DNA from: DATAMF01 sp964472565
GTDB lineage: Bacteria; Chloroflexota; Anaerolineae; Aggregatilineales; Aggregatilineaceae
DNA length: 34,061 nucleotides
Reading direction: 5' to 3'
Assembly (NCBI GenBank): GCA_964472565.1
Contig: CAYYNB010000054.1
Span: forward strand, 1-34,061
In this document: one piece after another, positions 1 to 6,925 of the stretch
Position numbering within the stretch: position 1 is the stretch's first letter
Layout of the letters: every line of letters begins with the position of its first letter
Notes under the pieces: generated by a model
Databases searched by the model: none
Seen by the model: the letters and a program-made list of their open reading frames with translations, nothing else
What the model was told of the DNA's origin: nothing
Made by a program: the position numbers and the translations under genes

Positions 1-659
1 TCGGTGTAGGTGAGGACTTCCGGCCCGCCGAGTGCATAGGATTGGCCGATGGTCGATTCGTCATCCACGCTGAGGGCTACCGCCGCGACCACATCCCCCA
101 CATACACGGGCTGGAATAAGGCTTTGCCACTGCCCACAACCGGGAAAAAAAACGGAGTCAGTTTGATCAGCCGGGCCTGGACATTGGCGAATTCATCCTG
201 CGGCCCCCAGATGACCGAGGGGCGGAACGCCGTCCAATCCAGCCCGGACGCAGCCACGTAGTCCTGGGCGCGGCCTTTGCTCGCCAGAAAACGATAGGGC
301 AGCGAACTGCTGGCCCCGTTCTGGCTCATATTGATGAAGCGGCGCACACCGGCAGCCTGGGCGGCATCGACCAGATTCACCGTGCCCTGATAATTAACCG
401 CTTCATAGGTGAGGCCCTTTTTTTCGATGGCGACTGCCACCAGATGGATCACCGCGCTCACGCCCTCCACCGCCGGCGCGAGGGTCGCAGGGCGGGTGAC
501 ATCACCCTGCACGATCTCAATTTTGTCGCGAACTTTTGCCAACCGCGCGTCGGCTGTGGCAACGTTGTGAACCAGCGCCCGGACGGGTTTGCCCGTTTCG
601 ACCAGACGCCGGATCAAGTTATGCCCCACATAACCCGATGCCCCCGTGACCAGAATCAT
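1..659 (-). CDS. NAD(P)-binding SDR, complex I NDUFA9-like (C-terminus cut by window edge)
   Basis: Atypical short-chain dehydrogenase/reductase with a Rossmann fold. Reading from the ATG at 657-659 gives an immediate nucleotide-binding motif TGASGYVG (residues 5-12), the acidic stretch QGDV after strand 3, an IHLVA strand-4 motif and FRPSVIWGP in the substrate half. This pattern fits the NDUFA9/YwnB-like atypical SDRs, which bind NAD(P) but often have no proven enzymatic reaction; some Chloroflexota annotations call them complex I NDUFA9 subunit family proteins. About 219 codons are present; the C-terminal end lies outside the window. An AGGAG ribosome binding site sits 7 nt before the start. 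It is separated from the next minus-strand gene by about 80 nt with no visible terminator. Function in the host is unknown; membership of the SDR family is secure. Confidence 0.85.
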   Translation of the reverse strand, partial: MILVTGASGYVGHNLIRRLVETGKPVRALVHNVATADARLAKVRDKIEIVQGDVTRPATLAPAVEGVSAVIHLVAVAIEKKGLTYEAVNYQGTVNLVDAAQAAGVRRFINMSQNGASSSLPYRFLASKGRAQDYVAASGLDWTAFRPSVIWGPQDEFANVQARLIKLTPFFFPVVGSGKALFQPVYVGDVVAAVALSVDDESTIGQSYALGGPEVLTYT

Positions 660-740
660 GGTTTCGCTCCTGAATCAATCGCTCTTTTACCATGAATTCT
701 AGTCGAATTGGCGGGGGCGTGCGCGGATACTCACCAGACC

Positions 741-1553
741 CTAATCTGACTGCTGTGAACGGTACTGGATAGACAGGCCATAGGCGATGGTGACATAGCT
801 GGTGATATATAACACATCGATGACGGCGGTGATGAGATTGATATCTTCATACAGGTAGGTTTCTTCCAGCGTGGCGTAGGTATACAGCAGATCGGAGAGG
901 GAAACTATCAGAAAACCGAGCGTGATGATCAGCCACTGCCGCGAAAGTGATCCACCCATGAGCACCAACAGACTTAACAGCGCGGCAAAGGCAATTGCCA
1001 GATCGCCCACCGGATAGAGGATGTTGACGACATGCTGTAGACGATCCTCGTCCGGCTCGTCCAGAATCGGGCGCAGCACAAAAATAATTGTTACGAGCAG
1101 AAGCAGCACAAAAAGGCCGCCTGCCAGCAGAAACTGGCGGCGTGTCGGGGCGGCACGCAGCGAATAGTAGCGCAGAAAGAAGGCGGTGAGGAGCGGGATG
1201 TAGCCGACGATCCAGGCTCCATCGGCCAGGGAAGGGGCGGGGAGTTCTTTTTTGAGCACATTGTCAGCGGCAAGCCAGATCGATTCGCCCAGTGCCCACA
1301 GCAGCAACCCCAGCGCGAGCGTATTCCAGAACCACCACAGCGTTTCGCCCCGGTCATGGGCGCGGGCAATGCGAAAGGCAATGATCGCGCCGGCTAAGGC
1401 GAAAATGGCATTGGTACCATTCACCACCCAGGTTGCAATCGTCACACCTATCCAGTCGTGAATGGCGGGTACATAGGTGAGCGCGACAGCCAGAACTGTG
1501 AGGAAGCCTATTATAATAAACTGACGGGATGAACGATGTGAGTCGGCGACCAT
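741..1553 (-). CDS. 8-TM integral membrane protein, sensor-like, no output domain
   Basis: A 270-residue protein made almost entirely of membrane segments. Eight hydrophobic helices can be seen at roughly residues 12-31, 36-60, 72-96, 110-130, 140-162, 175-200, 208-228 and 240-262. It has no signal peptide cleavage site and no soluble domain. The helix layout, with small acidic and aromatic motifs (GESIW, GDLAIA, SDLLY), resembles the membrane sensor parts found in front of GGDEF or kinase domains in other bacteria, but here nothing follows. The gene lies 15 nt downstream of the PAS gene on the same strand, so the two are very probably co-transcribed. A function in signal input or membrane sensing is inference from this pairing only. 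Confidence 0.75.
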   Translation of the reverse strand: MVADSHRSSRQFIIIGFLTVLAVALTYVPAIHDWIGVTIATWVVNGTNAIFALAGAIIAFRIARAHDRGETLWWFWNTLALGLLLWALGESIWLAADNVLKKELPAPSLADGAWIVGYIPLLTAFFLRYYSLRAAPTRRQFLLAGGLFVLLLLVTIIFVLRPILDEPDEDRLQHVVNILYPVGDLAIAFAALLSLLVLMGGSLSRQWLIITLGFLIVSLSDLLYTYATLEETYLYEDINLITAVIDVLYITSYVTIAYGLSIQYRSQQSD

Positions 1554-1568
1554 TTTCCCTCCTTAAGC

Positions 1569-2315
1569 TTACTCGAAGTCGTGAAGGAAACGCCTTAATC
1601 CGTTCTGCTCGGCCAGCTTCAGCACAAACGTGTCAAAGTGCTCATCGATGGACTTCAGTTCATGCAGGGCTACGCGGCGTCCTACAATGCTGATTACATA
1701 GTTTACCACTTTATCGAGTAAGGACTGGCATACATCGGAGGAGATGGTCCCGGTGACGATAAACTGCCCATTTTGTTCCTGGATCGGCCACCCTTTGCAC
1801 AGCTTGATAATCAGATCGTCCAGGCTTTTACGCACGCGGGGGCCTGCCAGCCGTCCTAACAGCACTTCCAGCACGTTGATTTGCGCCATGAGATAGTGTT
1901 CCAGCGGGTTCGACTGGATTTGTTTGATCTCGGCGCTGAGCAGTTCGGCAATGCCGGAGGGAAGCGCGCCTTCGGACGGTTCGGCATAGAGGAAAAAATC
2001 GGCACCGATGAATTGATTCTTCGCATTATATGTGGCGGTTGCTGTGCAGTAGACCAGGATGGCCTGATTGGATGTGGTGTTGATCTCGATGGGGACATTC
2101 TGGACGCAGCCGATCTCGGCGATTTCCTGAAGAAACTGGTGGATGGCACTCTCTTTATAATTCAAGACTGTATGCAGGGGCTTGCCCACGATCTGGTTTA
2201 ACCCATAAGTTGAGAAGTGTTCGCTGTATTCGCGGTTGACGAATACCACGCGTCCATCGGCATCTGTAAAGATGGTCCCTAGATGGTCTACCCGCCGTCC
2301 ACTTACCGCTGTCAT
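1569..2315 (-). CDS. PAS domain protein with C-terminal helical domain
   Basis: A 248-residue soluble protein. Residues about 10-115 look like a PAS domain: LGTIFTDADGRVVFVNREY is the typical entry (I.TDADGRVVFVN), followed by IVGKPL and a later YNAKNQFIGADFFL strand. The rest is mostly helical, without kinase, GGDEF, EAL or DNA-binding motifs, so the output is unclear. It starts with an ATG preceded by a GAGGGGGA ribosome binding site and ends 15 nt before the 8-TM gene, suggesting a two-gene operon. PAS domains bind small ligands or cofactors or act in protein contacts; which applies here cannot be seen. Confidence 0.8.
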   Translation of the reverse strand: MTAVSGRRVDHLGTIFTDADGRVVFVNREYSEHFSTYGLNQIVGKPLHTVLNYKESAIHQFLQEIAEIGCVQNVPIEINTTSNQAILVYCTATATYNAKNQFIGADFFLYAEPSEGALPSGIAELLSAEIKQIQSNPLEHYLMAQINVLEVLLGRLAGPRVRKSLDDLIIKLCKGWPIQEQNGQFIVTGTISSDVCQSLLDKVVNYVISIVGRRVALHELKSIDEHFDTFVLKLAEQNGLRRFLHDFE

Positions 2316-2361
2316 TGGTCATCCCCCTCGCCTGAATTAAAACAGAATTAAAATCAACTCT

Positions 2362-2390
2362 ATTTTAAAACAAATTTAATCTTTTGTGAA
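2362..2390 (-). promoter_or_regulatory. Possible sigma-70-like promoter of PAS operon
   Basis: On the minus strand TTCACA (2385-2390) and TAAAAT (2362-2367) are 17 nt apart and lie about 45 nt before the PAS start codon. The -35 element overlaps the last codons of the displaced glycosyltransferase tail. The region is AT-rich, so a chance match is possible. Confidence 0.35.
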
Positions 2391-2497
2391 CTGTCTTAAC
2401 AAAAGATGATCAACTTGGGCGGAATCAGCTTCAGAAATCATGAGGCGGGCCTGTGGATTGTTAATATCGTAGAGGACGACAATTAAGGAATAACTGC
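2376..2497 (-). pseudogene. Displaced 3' end of the GT-C glycosyltransferase gene
   Basis: Read on the minus strand in the frame of the glycosyltransferase at 3274-5109, this stretch encodes the end of its C-terminal domain (SYSLIVVLYDINNPQARL), then 21 residues (MISEADSAQVDHLLLRQFTKD) and a stop. The intact gene has the same text up to ARL, then a different 21-residue tail. The two tails align near the end (QVDHLLLRQF against QKDFLLLKQF). There is no start codon or ribosome binding site that would make this a gene on its own. It is best read as the original end of the gene, cut off by the inserted segment. Confidence 0.75.
2442..2497. repeat. 56-bp perfect direct repeat, copy 1
   Basis: Identical over 56 nt to 3340-3395, in the same orientation. 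The identity stops sharply on both sides (t2498 against c3396; t2441 against g3339). It covers codons of the glycosyltransferase C-terminal domain. Confidence 0.95.
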
Positions 2498-2562
2498 TGA
2501 AAATAACTTGATTTTGTTATACACATTAAACTGGTATTTCTCAACATTTTTGACTGTTAAAA

Positions 2563-3219
2563 TTAGCTTTCTTCTAATACCAACTGTCCTTCGATTAGAT
2601 ATTCCCATATTTCTCCAGAATTACAGTTTTGTCGAATAAGTTTTCCTTCCTTTAATGCAGGGATTTCTATAATCTGGTTTCCTAGTCCGGCCCAGTAGTG
2701 CTTCCAAATTTCATTAATACCTTCTTCGCTCCAACTGGCACGCGGATAGGCATATCTCATTAATGAAATGATTTCCATATTTGCGCGAGTTACTTTAGTT
2801 AGGGGATCAGGAATAAGCCTAAATTTGCGAATAGTTTTTAAATCCCATCCATAGAGGTTATGTGCTTTCAGACAATCCTCATAGCGTTTAAAAGCGTAAA
2901 GCGCAGAGAAACGCGACGGTAAATGTGGAAAATATTGACGGCGAACTCTTTCTGCGTCGTACTCTACACGATACATATTGATCGCTGCAATAGTAAACAA
3001 AGAAATGACGACATCTGCGAAATTGGGATTAGGGATAAAAGGATGATAGTCAATAGTTCCCTCAAGATACTTTTGTTGGAAATCTGGAAATTGTTTAGCG
3101 TTATTGTATCCAGCAGAAGATATTGTCTTGGTATATTTAAGGTTATGAAAACAAGTAAAATTATTTAGATTAACGAATATATAAAAGCCTCCCATATTAT
3201 CCAAAATATTTGGAATCAT
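2563..3219 (-). CDS. AT-rich 218-aa protein, cargo of inserted segment; possibly DUF2441-like
   Basis: A 218-residue soluble protein of unknown function. Its codon use is clearly more AT-rich than all neighbours, which signals horizontal origin. It starts at an ATG preceded by AGAGG and has a plausible promoter of its own. The most conserved-looking part is in the middle, YFPHLPSRFSALYAF (near residue 95), followed by a Trp/Tyr-rich region (KHYWAGLGN) and a C-terminal EYLIEGQLVLEE. From memory this resembles DUF2441-type proteins, a family with a suggested ADP-ribosyltransferase-like fold, but the match is weak and unverified. No signal peptide or membrane segment is seen. Confidence 0.7.
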   Translation of the reverse strand: MIPNILDNMGGFYIFVNLNNFTCFHNLKYTKTISSAGYNNAKQFPDFQQKYLEGTIDYHPFIPNPNFADVVISLFTIAAINMYRVEYDAERVRRQYFPHLPSRFSALYAFKRYEDCLKAHNLYGWDLKTIRKFRLIPDPLTKVTRANMEIISLMRYAYPRASWSEEGINEIWKHYWAGLGNQIIEIPALKEGKLIRQNCNSGEIWEYLIEGQLVLEES

Positions 3220-3254
3220 TTCTTTTACCTCTTTTAGTGATTAATAATTACTTC

Positions 3255-3284
3255 TATATAATCTTTGAAAATTTCATTTTACAA
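3255..3284 (-). promoter_or_regulatory. Promoter for the 218-aa cargo gene
   Basis: On the minus strand TTGTAA (3279-3284) and TATATA (3255-3260) are 18 nt apart, about 35 nt before the start codon at 3219. The -35 box overlaps the last codons of the glycosyltransferase, which belong to the imported tail. The flanking DNA is AT-rich, so this is only moderately supported. Confidence 0.4.
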
Positions 3285-5109
3285 TAAACTGCTTGAGTAG
3301 TAAAAAGTCCTTTTGTACAACATGGTCCAGAAGAACTGGGAGGCGGGCCTGTGGATTGTTAATATCGTAGAGGACGACAATTAAGGAATAACTGCCCGGA
3401 GTGAGATTCGGAGGGAGCACCAGGCCGTGCGGATCGATCACGGTGTCGCCGGGCGTCCAGGTGAACGTGGGAGTGCGGTTGTTGTTCGGCTCGGCGTCGT
3501 GTCCGGCGAGTTTGCGCCCGTCAGGATCGAGAAGCTGCACGGCGACTTTATACTGGGTGTCGAGCGGGGCGTCCGTTTGCCAGAAGAGCGTCACGCCCAA
3601 CACATCGCCGGGCTGTAAGTCGTCCGCGCTGAGGGCATACCCCGTGAGGGTGATATGATCGCCAAAGTGAGTATTAAGATTGACTTGCGGTGAATCCGGC
3701 GCGTCCCCCAAGACGGCATACTGTGCCAGCCGGACATCACCATACCAGCGTGACGTGACCGGATACGCGCCCGCGTCGAGCGCGGCCTGCACCACGCGGT
3801 TCGGATCGCGCTCGGTTTCGCCCCAGAACACGACAAAAATGCGCGCGTGCTGCGTGATGATCTGCTCGACTTCGGCGCGGGTGGCTGCATCGTCGCCGCC
3901 GAGTCCGCGCGGGAGGGCATACACCGGACCGGGATAATAGTAGGAAAAGACCTCATTTTGGTTGGGCGCATCCAGAATCACCGCATCGCCGGGGCGCTGA
4001 TTGCTCAGAATATGGGCGGCAATGGCGCGGTAGTCGTCGCGGGCATAGGCGGAAGCGGTGTAGAGTGCGTTGAGGGCGTTGATCTGCCCGACCAGCACTG
4101 CGATAAACAGCAGCAGCGTTAATCCCCGGCTGCGCGCCGCCAGCAATGCCGCCCCGCCGCCGATCAACAAGGCGAGGGCGATCTGGGCGGGCAGCAGAAA
4201 TTTGAGATTCGCTTCGCGGTAGGCACCGGACGCGAACAGCGCGGCGATAATCACCACGATCCAGATCAGCGGGAGCGCCGCGCGCTGGCGCAGGCGGACC
4301 AGGCCCAGCGCGGCCAACAGTCCCGGCAGCAGCAGCCACCATCCGCTGATGTCGCCCGCCGTATTGCCATAGGTGATCCAGGTCAGGACGGTGTGCAGAC
4401 GCTGATCGAGGGGCAGATCGACTCCCGTGCGCGGCCAGTTGGTCACTTGATCCCAGGCGGTAGGGAGCCAGGGCATAAACAGCAGCAGCGCGATCCCGTT
4501 GGCGAGCGCAAAACCCATGATGATCCGTTGGGGGTCATGGCGTCGCAGCAACCAGACGAGCACCACCCCGCCCTGTGCGATCATCGTGAAGGGGAATGAA
4601 TACTGCGTATACAGTCCCGCCGCGTTGCAGAAGGCCAGCGCCGCGATCCAAGCGGGGCCGCCGCGCCGCAGCCACATGATCAGCGTCCACATGCTCGCCG
4701 CCGCGAACAGTCCTAACTGGGCATACATGCGCGTTTCCTGGCTGTAGTACACGGCGAAGGGACTCAGCGCGACGAGTAAGCCTGCCGCAATGCCGCCTGC
4801 CCGTGATCCGAGCGCCGCGCCGAGGGCTACCGTCAGCGCGACGGTGAGGACGCCTTGCAGCGCCGAGAGATAACGCAGGCTGAATTCACGCTCTCCAGCC
4901 AGCGCGATCCACGCTTTCAGCACGAGGTAATATCCGGGCGGGTGGATGTCGCGCCCGGCAGCGTCGATCAGATCGCCTACGTCGCGCTGGGCGAGGCGGA
5001 GACTGTTGCCCTCGTCATTCCAGAGCGACTGCGCATCCAGGCGGTGCATCCGCGCGAAGGCGGCGACCAGCAGCACGAGTAGGGCCGCGATCCAGACGGT
5101 GCGTTTCAT
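3274..5109 (-). CDS. GT-C membrane glycosyltransferase (ArnT/PMT, GT39/GT83-like) with C-terminal beta domain
   Basis: A 611-residue integral membrane protein. After the first helix comes SLWNDEGNS (near residue 28), with the acidic pair expected of GT-C enzymes, then DIHPPGYY (54-61), a hallmark of the dolichyl-phosphate-mannose mannosyltransferase/ArnT family. About ten further hydrophobic helices follow to residue 350. The last 110 residues form a soluble, beta-rich domain rich in Thr and Asp. Such enzymes move a sugar from a polyprenyl-phosphate donor to an acceptor outside the membrane. The ATG at 5109 is chosen because it overlaps the upstream stop as ATGA, the usual sign of coupled translation; a longer reading frame up to 5238 lies wholly inside the upstream gene. 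The final 66 nt appear to come from the inserted segment. Confidence 0.85.
   Translation of the reverse strand: MKRTVWIAALLVLLVAAFARMHRLDAQSLWNDEGNSLRLAQRDVGDLIDAAGRDIHPPGYYLVLKAWIALAGEREFSLRYLSALQGVLTVALTVALGAALGSRAGGIAAGLLVALSPFAVYYSQETRMYAQLGLFAAASMWTLIMWLRRGGPAWIAALAFCNAAGLYTQYSFPFTMIAQGGVVLVWLLRRHDPQRIIMGFALANGIALLLFMPWLPTAWDQVTNWPRTGVDLPLDQRLHTVLTWITYGNTAGDISGWWLLLPGLLAALGLVRLRQRAALPLIWIVVIIAALFASGAYREANLKFLLPAQIALALLIGGGAALLAARSRGLTLLLFIAVLVGQINALNALYTASAYARDDYRAIAAHILSNQRPGDAVILDAPNQNEVFSYYYPGPVYALPRGLGGDDAATRAEVEQIITQHARIFVVFWGETERDPNRVVQAALDAGAYPVTSRWYGDVRLAQYAVLGDAPDSPQVNLNTHFGDHITLTGYALSADDLQPGDVLGVTLFWQTDAPLDTQYKVAVQLLDPDGRKLAGHDAEPNNNRTPTFTWTPGDTVIDPHGLVLPPNLTPGSYSLIVVLYDINNPQARLPVLLDHVVQKDFLLLKQFIVK
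3340..3395. repeat. 56-bp perfect direct repeat, copy 2
   Basis: Second copy of the repeat at 2442-2497, 898 bp apart. This copy is inside the intact glycosyltransferase gene, just before its last 66 nt. Confidence 0.95.
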
Positions 5110-6797
5110 AGCCGTTTGAGAATCGCCTGTCCAAACACCACCAGCACCACGAGCGCGGCGGCGAGTCCGGTCAGAATCCAGGGCAAACGCTGGCGCGCCG
5201 ACCAATCGAGAACCGCCATGCTGTGCAACCCGGTCCAATCGTGGGCGGTGATGGTGACAAGATGCTCACCCGCATCCAGTTGATCGTCTGCCAGCGTACA
5301 GCCGGACGCGATGTGCAGCGTGTGCGCGCCGTCGTCGTCGATGGTGTACGACACGTCGGAGTCTTCGCCGCAGAAGTAGAGGCCCGTGCCGTTGATGCGG
5401 AAGGTACGCGTTTCGGAACCGTCTGCGTTGGCGGTGATCAGCCCGCGATTCTGGAAGCCGTGCCGCCCCGCGCCAAGTGTTTTCGGCTGTTCGCCCGTGA
5501 TATAGGTTTTCAGCGTCTCGTAAGTTGGGGTGGGCGTAAAGTCGGGATTAATCAGCCGGAAATAAAACCACGCCTGCCCGCGATCCCGTTCGTCCCAGGT
5601 GGCGCGTTTGAAATACCAGTAATTCACCACGCCGATCCAGGGCCATTCCTCGATGGCGCGCTCATAGGCCAGCGGTGCCCAGTTGGCGGCCTGATCTGCC
5701 GTCACACGGCCATAACGGGTCGCGTCGTTGATCGTCGGGTCTTCGGGAACCGGATTCCAGCCCGCTTCGCTGATCCAGATGGCTTTGTCGGCGTCGCCAT
5801 TGGCAACCATCATGTCCCGAATCCAGAGGTGGCGCTGGTAGTTGATCGTCACCTGCCGCAGGCGCTGATCGGTGGGGCCGCTCCACAGACCGTAACCCTG
5901 CACGCTGAGAATATCGAAGCAGTCGCCCGCGCCCGCCTGATACATCCGCTGCAAGTAGAGCAGATCGTAGGCGTTCACGCCGCTGAGATCGATGGTCGGG
6001 CCAAGCGCCCCGGTGATCACGACGTTTTCCGGGTCGATTTCCTTCAATTTGTGGTAGGTCTGGCACAACAGTGCGGCATAGGCTTCGGCGTTAACGGTCT
6101 GGTTGCCCCATTCAGGAAACAGATTCGGCTCGTTCCACACCTGCCAGTAATGAATGCGGCCCTGATAGTGGGTGGCTACCGCTGCGGCGTAGTCCACAAA
6201 GTCCTGAAAATTGTCGGGCGGGGCGGTGGCGATTTGGCCGGGGTGCGCCCATTCGGGCGGGGCACTGAGGCGCACGATCAGTTCCAGGCCGTACTGCTCG
6301 GTGAGATCGACGATGTTGTCATATTTGATCCACGCGCTGATCTCATCGTTCACGCCGTCGCCGTCCAGATCGTTACGGCGATCCATAAAGTCGCCTTTGG
6401 CGTGATGTTCGATGTCTTCCCAGGGGAACTGCTGCCGCAGCCAGTGGAAGCCCGCCTCCGCGATCATCTGAACCTGTAACTCGCGTTTTTGCGGTTCGAC
6501 TTCCTGTTCCAAAAAAGTGTTGATTCCGTAGGGGTTGACATCAGCATATTGGATGTCAGCGTAGGGTTCTGTGTCGGGTTGGCGGCGGGTGTAGCGGGCG
6601 AGGTATTGGCCGAAGCCGAGAAGCTGCTGATCCGGCTCCGTTTCGCCTGTCAACTGCCACAACTGATCGTAGATCAGCCCTTCCGACATCAAATCCAGGC
6701 CCAGCGCGGCCCCGCCGATCAGCGCCACAACCAGCAGCGCGATCAGGGTACGCGGGCGAAATCCGAACCAGGTGCGGGGAAAGCGTGTCTTAGTCAT
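5106..6797 (-). CDS. Membrane-tethered glycoside hydrolase, clan A-like TIM barrel
   Basis: A 563-residue protein with a membrane helix near each end (residues 17-37 and about 540-560). The middle is a (beta/alpha)8 hydrolase: WNEPN at 221-225 supplies the acid/base glutamate (E223) and WISEAGWN at 341-348 the nucleophile (E344), as in GH5/GH39-type enzymes. GYGLW near 301 is another barrel motif. A short beta-rich domain follows before the second helix. It should cut a beta-linked glycan on the outer face of the membrane; the substrate cannot be read from the sequence. The stop overlaps the start of the glycosyltransferase by 4 nt, so both are made together, suggesting work on the same surface glycan. 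No ribosome binding site is present and the promoter lies right at the ATG. Confidence 0.85.
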   Translation of the reverse strand: MTKTRFPRTWFGFRPRTLIALLVVALIGGAALGLDLMSEGLIYDQLWQLTGETEPDQQLLGFGQYLARYTRRQPDTEPYADIQYADVNPYGINTFLEQEVEPQKRELQVQMIAEAGFHWLRQQFPWEDIEHHAKGDFMDRRNDLDGDGVNDEISAWIKYDNIVDLTEQYGLELIVRLSAPPEWAHPGQIATAPPDNFQDFVDYAAAVATHYQGRIHYWQVWNEPNLFPEWGNQTVNAEAYAALLCQTYHKLKEIDPENVVITGALGPTIDLSGVNAYDLLYLQRMYQAGAGDCFDILSVQGYGLWSGPTDQRLRQVTINYQRHLWIRDMMVANGDADKAIWISEAGWNPVPEDPTINDATRYGRVTADQAANWAPLAYERAIEEWPWIGVVNYWYFKRATWDERDRGQAWFYFRLINPDFTPTPTYETLKTYITGEQPKTLGAGRHGFQNRGLITANADGSETRTFRINGTGLYFCGEDSDVSYTIDDDGAHTLHIASGCTLADDQLDAGEHLVTITAHDWTGLHSMAVLDWSARQRLPWILTGLAAALVVLVVFGQAILKRL

Positions 6798-6805
6798 GGC
6801 GAGCG

Positions 6806-6834
6806 ATTATAAAAGGAGGTGGCGCAAAGTACAA
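6806..6834 (-). promoter_or_regulatory. Near-consensus promoter giving a probably leaderless mRNA
   Basis: On the minus strand TTGTAC (6829-6834), a 17-nt spacer and a perfect TATAAT (6806-6811). Only 8 nt separate TATAAT from the ATG at 6797, so transcription should begin at or within 1-2 nt of the start codon. Confidence 0.7.
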
Positions 6835-6883
6835 CGAGCGATCACCCGGTGGTCAGCCGACGAGCAGACACCCAGGGGTATTG

Positions 6884-6892
6884 TGCTAGAGT
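6884..6892 (+). promoter_or_regulatory. Extended -10 promoter candidate for the 6926 gene
   Basis: TG at 6884-6885 followed one base later by TAGAGT (6887-6892) makes an extended -10 element about 34 nt before the start codon. No good -35 box is seen at the matching distance, hence the low confidence. Confidence 0.35.
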
Positions 6893-6925
6893 CAGGATAC
6901 GGATTGTTGCAGAGGAGAATTTTGG

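Larger units (their letters stand above)
2442..3395. mobile_element. Small insertion flanked by 56-bp repeats, carrying one gene and a substitute 3' end
   Basis: The unit length is 898 bp (842 bp of unique DNA plus one repeat copy). It contains the AT-rich 218-aa gene with its own promoter, and the 66 nt that now serve as the final codons of the glycosyltransferase. No transposase, integrase or terminal inverted repeat is visible, so movement would need help from elsewhere, or the segment came in by homologous recombination with a related locus. That it is an insertion follows from the perfect repeat, the duplicated gene end and the change in base composition; the mechanism is inference. Confidence 0.6.

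Noticed and set aside
2442..3395. Standard insertion sequence
   Set aside because: No transposase, no terminal inverted repeats, and the 56-bp direct repeats are far longer than a target-site duplication.
5110..5238. N-terminal extension of the glycosyltransferase to 5238
   Set aside because: Lies wholly within the hydrolase gene in another frame and has Arg/Gly-rich text. The ATG at 5109 gives a normal membrane start and an ATGA overlap.
5223..6479. 418-codon open frame on the plus strand
   Set aside because: Antisense to the glycoside hydrolase, whose catalytic motifs are intact.
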